Assembly: GCA_964058845.1 (NCBI GenBank)
Contig: CAXKVR010000691.1
Location: forward strand, 1-64,000
Direction of reading: 5' to 3'
Length of the DNA stretch: 64,000 nucleotides
From: Carex sylvatica
Lineage: Eukaryota; Streptophyta; Magnoliopsida; Poales; Cyperaceae
The notes under the pieces were generated by a model, which saw only the letters and a program-made list of their open reading frames with translations, did not search any database and had not been told where the DNA came from. Positions 57,555 through 64,000 of this stretch are shown piece by piece (position 1 is the first letter of the stretch; the number at the start of each line of letters is the position of its first letter). The position numbers and the translations under genes are program-made.

Positions 57555-60500
57555 ATGGCTTCTTCGGCCACTGCGAAGCGGCTCGCAAGATCAGCATACG
57601 CCTACATAGAGGCGGCGCGCCGAAGCGGAGCGTCTCAGCATCACACACTCCAAGCTATTTCCTCCGCCACTGTTCATCCTCTCCTTGAAAGCGCCACCTC
57701 CTTTTCCTCGGCTGGGACAATTCATTTCGGAGTACGAGTTGCTTTGAGAGGAAACAATCTTCTCTCCTCTCGCCATTTCCATGCCACCAATCCCTCCCGT
57801 TATAGTTATGGCGCCTCCTCTCAGGTTTTATAAACCTCACCTTCTCTATGACTATGTTTTTGCATTGAATAATTCCACTTCTACCCTGAATGACATCAAA
57901 ATATCATGTTTATGCATGCACTCCTCTGAGACTTAGTGCCTATAGCACATAGCCTCCTCTGGTAACTATATTAGAAACATTGCAGGATGAGGTGATATTT
58001 GACTAAATTGGAAGGGTACGCATGAAGTTGTTATAAATGGTGAAACATGTTTGAAGTTTATATAAATGGTGAAACATGTTTGAAGTTTATATAAATGGTG
58101 AAACATGTTTGAAGTTTAATTATCTGCTGCACTTTCAGATCTCCCCCTCAGATTTTACTGAGATGGCGTGGGAGGGGATTGCTGGTGCAATTGAGGCCGC
58201 ACGGACCAGCAAACAGCAGGTGGTACAATCTGAGCATTTAATGAAAGCCCTTTTAGAACAGAAAGATGGTTTGGCGCGAAGAATTTTTACCAAGGCTGGA
58301 GTTGACAACACATCGGTTTTACAAGCCACCGATGACTTCATCTCCAGGCAACCTAAGGTATTCATTGTACTGTGGTTTCATGTTTTGCTGCTTGCATTTA
58401 CTTTTAGTTGCTGTAGAGGATGCATGGTACAAAATATTTCCCAAGTTACTTGTCCTGAACAGAAGGATAAAAATAAGTGTTTGAAAAGAAGGAACAAAAC
58501 AACCCTTGAGATGAAAGGATGTGAGATTTTTACTGATTGTTAAAATAATAAATCAAATGACCCCTCAAAACTTTTGAGTCGAAAGGCTACCATAGTAATC
58601 CAAATAAAAAGAACAAAAAAAATGAATTTAGAAAAAGAAGCCAAAGGTTTTGCCTTTTACCTTATTCTTTTGTTTGTTTGGCCACAAAAATAAAAAAAAG
58701 TATGAAGGGGAACTTAAAAAATAATGAGAAACTAATTAGGAACAAGAGAAAAAATTTCCTGAAAAAAAGAGGACGAAAGAACAGCCGAAGCAATTAGGAA
58801 ACATGCCAGAGAGGATACATCAGTCAGTTCTCATTAGGGTACTATTATTATTTCATTTTATTCATATTTTACTTTAAATTTGCAGGTGTCTGGGGACACG
58901 AGCGGACCTGTAGTGGGTCAGAGTCTAGTGTCAATTTTTGACAGTGCAAAGAAGTACAAAAAGGAATTCAATGATGATTTTGTGTCAGTTGAACACTTTC
59001 TGCTAGCTTTTACTTCTGACAAAAGATTTGGCCAACAATTGTTGAAGGACCTACAATTAGAAGAGAACAAATTGAAGGAAGCTGTCAAAGCCGTAAGAGG
59101 AAATCAACGAGTCACTGATCAGAGTATGGCCTCAAATTTCAACATTATTTTTGTTTGTCAGTGGTCACAGGACTGTACATACATTTAGCAGTTCAGTGGT
59201 TGATCTTTATATTCATAAACTGTGGTATCCAATGATGTATAACATCATTCTAAGATGTTATGAAAAGTCCCTATACCTAATCCACAGAAACTCTGTGAGG
59301 CTGTGATTTGATTGACGCCGCTCACTTTTAACCTCTGCCTTGCATGTGCAAACAACACTAATCTAATCGAAAATAACAACCTGCAAGTTATAATAAGGCC
59401 TTTCCTTTTTGTTTGTATTTTTTTGATTAGTTACCTATTTTTATCACTCTACAGACCTGGTTTGAATAAAAGAAAGAAAAACCTAAGCCCATTGCAGTCT
59501 AGTATACTGCCATCTTCTTAGGTGGGCTTGTGATGCTATCCATTTACATTTCACTAAATTGTATTGTTGATAGATCCTGAGGGAAAGTATCAGGCACTGG
59601 AGAAGTATGGCATTGATCTGACAGAGCAAGCAAGGCGAGGCAAATTAGACCCTGTCATAGGCCGGGATGATGAGATAAGGCGTTGCATTCAAATACTTTG
59701 TAGAAGAACCAAAAATAATCCTGTTATTATTGGCGAGCCTGGTGTTGGAAAAACAGCAATTGTGGAAGGGTATTGCTATTTTTTTTTTAGTCTGTAATAT
59801 TGATAATTATATGATGGTGCCCATAACAACTATTGCCATCATGCACCTTTTCTAATTAATGCATTAATGCACAAGCATCTAAATCCAGCGGCAACCTTTA
59901 TAACCCACCCCCCAACCGACCCTACACATCCCAGTTCTGTCCTGCAAACACCAAAACAAAATTAATAAGAATAAAAAGATAAATAAATAATAAGAAAGGA
60001 AAACATTAGAGTTAAAAGTACGTTCCTGGGTTGGTTTTACTTGATGTTTCTTTTGTATAAGTAGAGGTATTGTTTTGTTAATATGCTTGTGATATGAAAT
60101 TTCAGGCTAGCTCAAAGAATTGTCCGAGGTGATGTTCCTGAACCTTTGCAAAACAGGAAGGTATGTTTCATCATTTCTTTCTTGTTTGGTTGTACTTTAT
60201 TATTTTACATCCTCTCTATTTCTCCTTTTAGTGTGTCTGTAATCATCTCTTTTCACAAGCATAACAAATTCATTGTTGATAAAATGATTTAAATTAATAA
60301 TGTGCTCAGCTAATATCACTGGATATGGGTGCTTTACTTGCGGGAGCCAAGTTTCGTGGTGATTTTGAGGAAAGGCTGAAAGCAGTCCTAAAAGAAGTTA
60401 CTTCCTCCAATGGGCAGTTCGTTTTGTTCATTGATGAAATACATACAGTTGTCGGTGCAGGTTCGTTCATTGTGTGAGTTACCATGTATGTTGTCAGTAC

Positions 60501-63500
60501 AGTACCAGGATCCCATCCAGTACTGAACTGGAAAAATGTTTTTCCATTTTTCACCATATCCTTTTTTTTCCGTTCTTGGTCATGATCCACCCAATGAGTT
60601 GAGGATAAGTTGGATATAGGGATTTGATTGCCCATTTTGAGCTGAAATGAGCAATTGAGGGCTTGTTGAGGGAAAGTGGTGCCATGCTGTTCGGGCAAAT
60701 GCTGCACTCAAAGGCTGTTAGATGTTTCTTCAGAATTCGAGACTTACACTTAATATGTTATTCTCAGTTTTTGTAAACTGGTTTCACCCAGCCAAATTAG
60801 CTAACCCAACGTGTAATTAGGTGCGGCTGGAGGTGCAATGGATGCGAGCAACTTGCTGAAGCCGATGCTGGGCCGAGGTGAACTGAGGTGCATAGGTGCA
60901 ACCACTCTTAATGAGTACCGCAAGTACATCGAGAAGGATGCAGCATTGGAGCGGCGGTTCCAGCAGGTGTATTGCAGCCAACCAGCCGTTGAAGATACCA
61001 TTTCAATTTTGCGAGGCTTGCGTGAAAGGTACGAATTGCACCATGGGGTTAAGATATCAGACAGTGCTCTTGTTGCTGCTGCAGTGCTGTCAGCTCGGTA
61101 CATAACCGACCGGTTCTTGCCCGACAAAGGTATGTTGTTAGGTTAATGGAAAAGGTGATTTTTTTTTTTTCTTTTTGTTCCTTCTATTTGCTATCTTCTT
61201 ATTTTATACTTTCTGTTTGTCGGTAATTTGATCAGCTTGTGTACCGGTATTGTCTTTGTGAGCTATTGTTTTACCACCTTTTAATGCCTGTTTATGTTTT
61301 GGTTTATGTTGTTATGATTATTGTTTGTCACTCCTTATTTTTCTGAGGTTGGATTGGGTAACGGAGGACAAGTGAGGGTTAGTTGATACTGAATTGCACG
61401 ATTTAGGTGTAATTGAGGCTCAATTCTCCACTACCACTGGATGATACTTTTGCACAGTCTTATTGAATGTCATAAGGAGCCTGTACCTGTGCCATGCAAC
61501 CAAAGTGATAATTTAAGAAACATTTTGACATTGCAAAGTTCATCTATTGTCTTGTAGCTATTGATCTTGTGGATGAATCTGCTGCCAAGCTGAAGATGGA
61601 GATAACTTCGAAACCGATCGAGCTTGATGAGGTTGACAGATCAATTCTCAAGCTAGAAATGGAGAAGCTCTCATTGAAAAATGAGACCGACAAGGCCTCA
61701 AAAGAACGGCTTGGAAAAATAGAATCTGAGCTGGCATCTCTGAAAGAAAAACAAAAGGACCTAGCTGAGTTTTGGGAGCTTGAGAAGTCGCTCATGACCC
61801 GAATCCGATCCATCAAGGAAGAGGTTAGTACCTTCTCCTTTTGCAGTACAAAGTATATCTGGGAGATTGGGACGTATGCAACTCTTTTTTATTTTTCTCC
61901 TTTATTTTTAAATTTTTCCTTATAAAATTAAATTTTCTTTTTAGTTCCCAAATCTCTTTTTTCTGATAGTTCGCTTTAATTTTATTGTCTTCTTTGTTGA
62001 TGCTAATAGTTCTTATTAGAACTCTAATGTAGTATTTTGTTTGTTGTCAATCCTCAAAGGTAAGGTAATTATTTGCTACTAAATTGATGTAATGATGCAT
62101 ATGAGACAAGGTTCTTGGGCAATACTTATTTTATGTGATGCTAGTCACTGCATTTCTTGTTGATTGCTTATTAAGATAAAAGCACTGTATGCATCTAAAA
62201 CTACCTCTTCTAATACATATTTTAGTTGCTTCATATGGGCATGGGTTTAAGGCTGTTACTTCACATTCTTACATTGGTTGAGTGACTATGATCTGCTTTT
62301 TACAATTTCTGTGTGGGTAGAGTGCACCTTTTTTTTTTCAGTGAGAGTTGGTGACAGGTGCCAGAATTTTGAATTTTGAATGTATAGGGAACTGACTTGG
62401 ACTTCTAAATTATATGGATGAAGAAATGAACAATATGTAGGGGATCATTTATGTATTTCTCTTATCAACAGCAATTCAATTAAACAATAAATACTTTGTT
62501 GAATACCGCCATTTCTTTTTCTGGATATAGCATATTAGCCCCTATTTTAAAAGTCATATATTCTAGTCTAAGGAATTTAGATAATATTTATTCTAATGCC
62601 TAGGAAACGTTTTAATTTTGATAGATTGATCGAGTCAATCTGGAAATTGAAGCAGCAGAACGAGAGTACGACCTAAACCGAGCTGCTGAGCTCAAATATG
62701 GCACTCTACTATCCCTCCAAAGGCAACTTGAAGAAGCTGAGAAAAAGCTCGAGGAGTTTCAGAAATCGGGAAAATCAATGCTCCGAGAAGAAGTAACCGA
62801 CCTTGACATAGCTGAGATCGTCAGCAAGTGGACCGGCATCCCCGTTTCAAATCTCCAACAATCAGAACGTGAAAAGCTGCTTTTGCTGGAGGATGTGCTC
62901 CACAAGCGAGTGATTGGTCAAGATTTGGCCGTCATTTCAGTTGCCAACGCAATCAGAAGATCTAGAGCTGGCCTCTCTGATCCCAACCGTCCGATTGCAA
63001 GTTTCATGTTTATGGGGCCCACTGGTGTTGGCAAAACTGAGCTTGCTAAGGCCCTTGCATCATTCCTTTTTGATACCGAAAATGCCCTCATAAGGATGGA
63101 CATGAGTGAGTACATGGAGAAACATGCCGTTTCTCGCTTAGTGGGGGCCCCACCGGGCTATGTCGGGTACGAAGAAGGGGGACAGTTAACAGAGGCTGTC
63201 AGAAGGCGTCCTTACTCCGTTGTCTTATTTGATGAGCTAGAGAAGGCACACCATGATGTGTTTAATATTCTATTGCAATTGTTAGATGATGGTAGGATAA
63301 CTGACTCGTTAGGCCGTACAGTCAGTTTTACCAACTGTGTTATCATCATGACTTCTAATATTGGGTCGGGTTTAATTCTGGATACACTGAGGAATACCGA
63401 AGATACAAAGGAGGCGGTTTATGAAATTATGAAGAAGCAGGTGGTTGATATTGCAAGGCAGACTTTTAGGCCGGAGTTTATGAATAGGATTGATGAGTAT

Positions 63501-63980
63501 ATTGTATTCCAGCCGTTGGATGTGAAAGAGATCAACCAGATTGTGGAGTTACAGGTAAATTTTGTTTTAAATTTTCTAGAAATGAAGAAAATACAGTTAT
63601 AATTGTTACGGCTCCTTGATCCAATCTTAATACTTGTCTTCAAAAAAACTCTTAACAAAGCAACCGCATTTGTTTAATTTATTTTGAAGCTGAATCGGGT
63701 GAGAGAGAGGCTGAGGCAGAAGAAAATCCATCTCCACTACACTAGTGAAGCAGTCAAGTTATTGGGAGCTCTCGGGTTTGATCCCAACTTTGGTGCTCGA
63801 CCCGTTAAGAGAGTGATTCAACAAATGGTTGAGAATGAAGTGGCGGTTGGTGTGTTACGAGGTGATTTCAAGGAAGACGACTCAATCCTACTGGATGTGT
63901 TGTCACATAATAAAAAATTTGAAATCAGAAAAATAGACAGCAATGCAGATGCTGACAGGCAGATGGTGGCAAATGATTAG
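57555..63980 (+). CDS. CLPB4: Mitochondrial ClpB-type disaggregase (HSP100), AAA+ ATPase
   Basis: Hexameric AAA+ chaperone that dissolves protein aggregates in the mitochondrial matrix. Exons 57555-57824, 58139-58357, 58886-59123, 59574-59769, 60106-60160, 60310-60460, 60821-61129, 61558-61823, 62625-63554 and 63690-63980 join in frame to 974 residues, as expected for plant ClpB4. The first exon is Arg/Ser/Ala-rich ([20 protein letters not shown]), a mitochondrial presequence. Next come the two Clp N repeats (about 95-245), NBD1 with Walker [10 protein letters not shown] and Walker B LFIDEIHT, the coiled-coil middle domain (about 480-620; [20 protein letters not shown]), and NBD2 with Walker [10 protein letters not shown] and Walker [11 protein letters not shown]. 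The C-terminal block [20 protein letters not shown] is intact. The strong match to ClpB4 over plastid ClpB3 or cytosolic ClpB1 is from the presequence and family recall. Confidence 0.96.
58025..58120. repeat. 29-bp tandem repeat in ClpB4 intron 1
   Basis: Three copies of a unit containing TGAAACATGTTTGAAGTTTA, with TGAAACATG at 58041, 58070 and 58099 (period 29). It ends about 20 bp before the exon 2 acceptor, so it overlaps the expected branch-point zone. Confidence 0.85.
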
Positions 63981-64000
63981 TTCTATGATGCTGATCTGAA

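Noticed and set aside
1..64000. A biosynthetic gene cluster or defence island involving DCL4, the prenyltransferase, SKP1, S28 peptidase and ClpB4
   Set aside because: The genes belong to unrelated pathways, are separated by kilobases of repeats, have mixed orientation and no tandem paralogues; nothing in the sequence links them.

Overview
This is a stretch of AT-rich nuclear DNA from a flowering plant. The evidence is the intron-rich genes with GT-AG (once GC-AG) splice sites, the plant-only proteins (DCL4, a type-B response regulator, a VTE2-like prenyltransferase, a plastid ribosomal protein), and the dense plant-type transposon debris. The sequence does not fix a species. Exon coordinates below were built by eye from splice signals and from reading-frame continuity with the known families.

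Layout: 1-551 looks like the 3' end of a Copia-type LTR element sitting upstream of the first visible DCL4 exon. 552-8113 (+) is the 3' two thirds of Dicer-like 4 (PAZ, two RNase III domains, two dsRBDs). 9342-11582 (+) is the complete 20S proteasome subunit beta-3. 11.6-15.8 kb is transposon-rich intergenic DNA. 15799-18747 (-) is a complete membrane aromatic prenyltransferase of the homogentisate phytyltransferase type. 19190-22354 is an almost intact hAT element with an 8-bp target duplication and an internally shortened transposase. 23.1-27.7 kb is an accumulation of simple repeats, six foldback elements joined by TA microsatellites, and a 1.13-kb palindrome. 28.3-28.9 kb holds a 129-bp tandem repeat beside a tRNA-like Pol III promoter. 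29623-31360 (+) is plastid ribosomal protein bL35. 33737-34285 (+) is an intronless SKP1-like gene. 35-43 kb is a repeat-filled gene desert with a possible protein-coding remnant, a solo LTR, a segmental duplication, a long-TIR element and a mini CACTA element. 43808-48136 (+) is a type-B response regulator. 48774-53206 (-) is an S28 serine carboxypeptidase, convergent with it. 57555-63980 (+) is the complete mitochondrial ClpB4 disaggregase.

The genes are unrelated housekeeping and regulatory loci, not a cluster or pathway: small-RNA processing, protein turnover (proteasome, SKP1, S28 peptidase, ClpB), plastid translation, prenyl-lipid or prenyl-phenolic synthesis, and cytokinin signalling. 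I found no convincing undescribed multi-gene system. The most distinctive structure is the nested inverted-repeat landscape at 23.8-27.7 kb, where target duplications let the insertion order be read directly, and where transcripts would form long hairpins.
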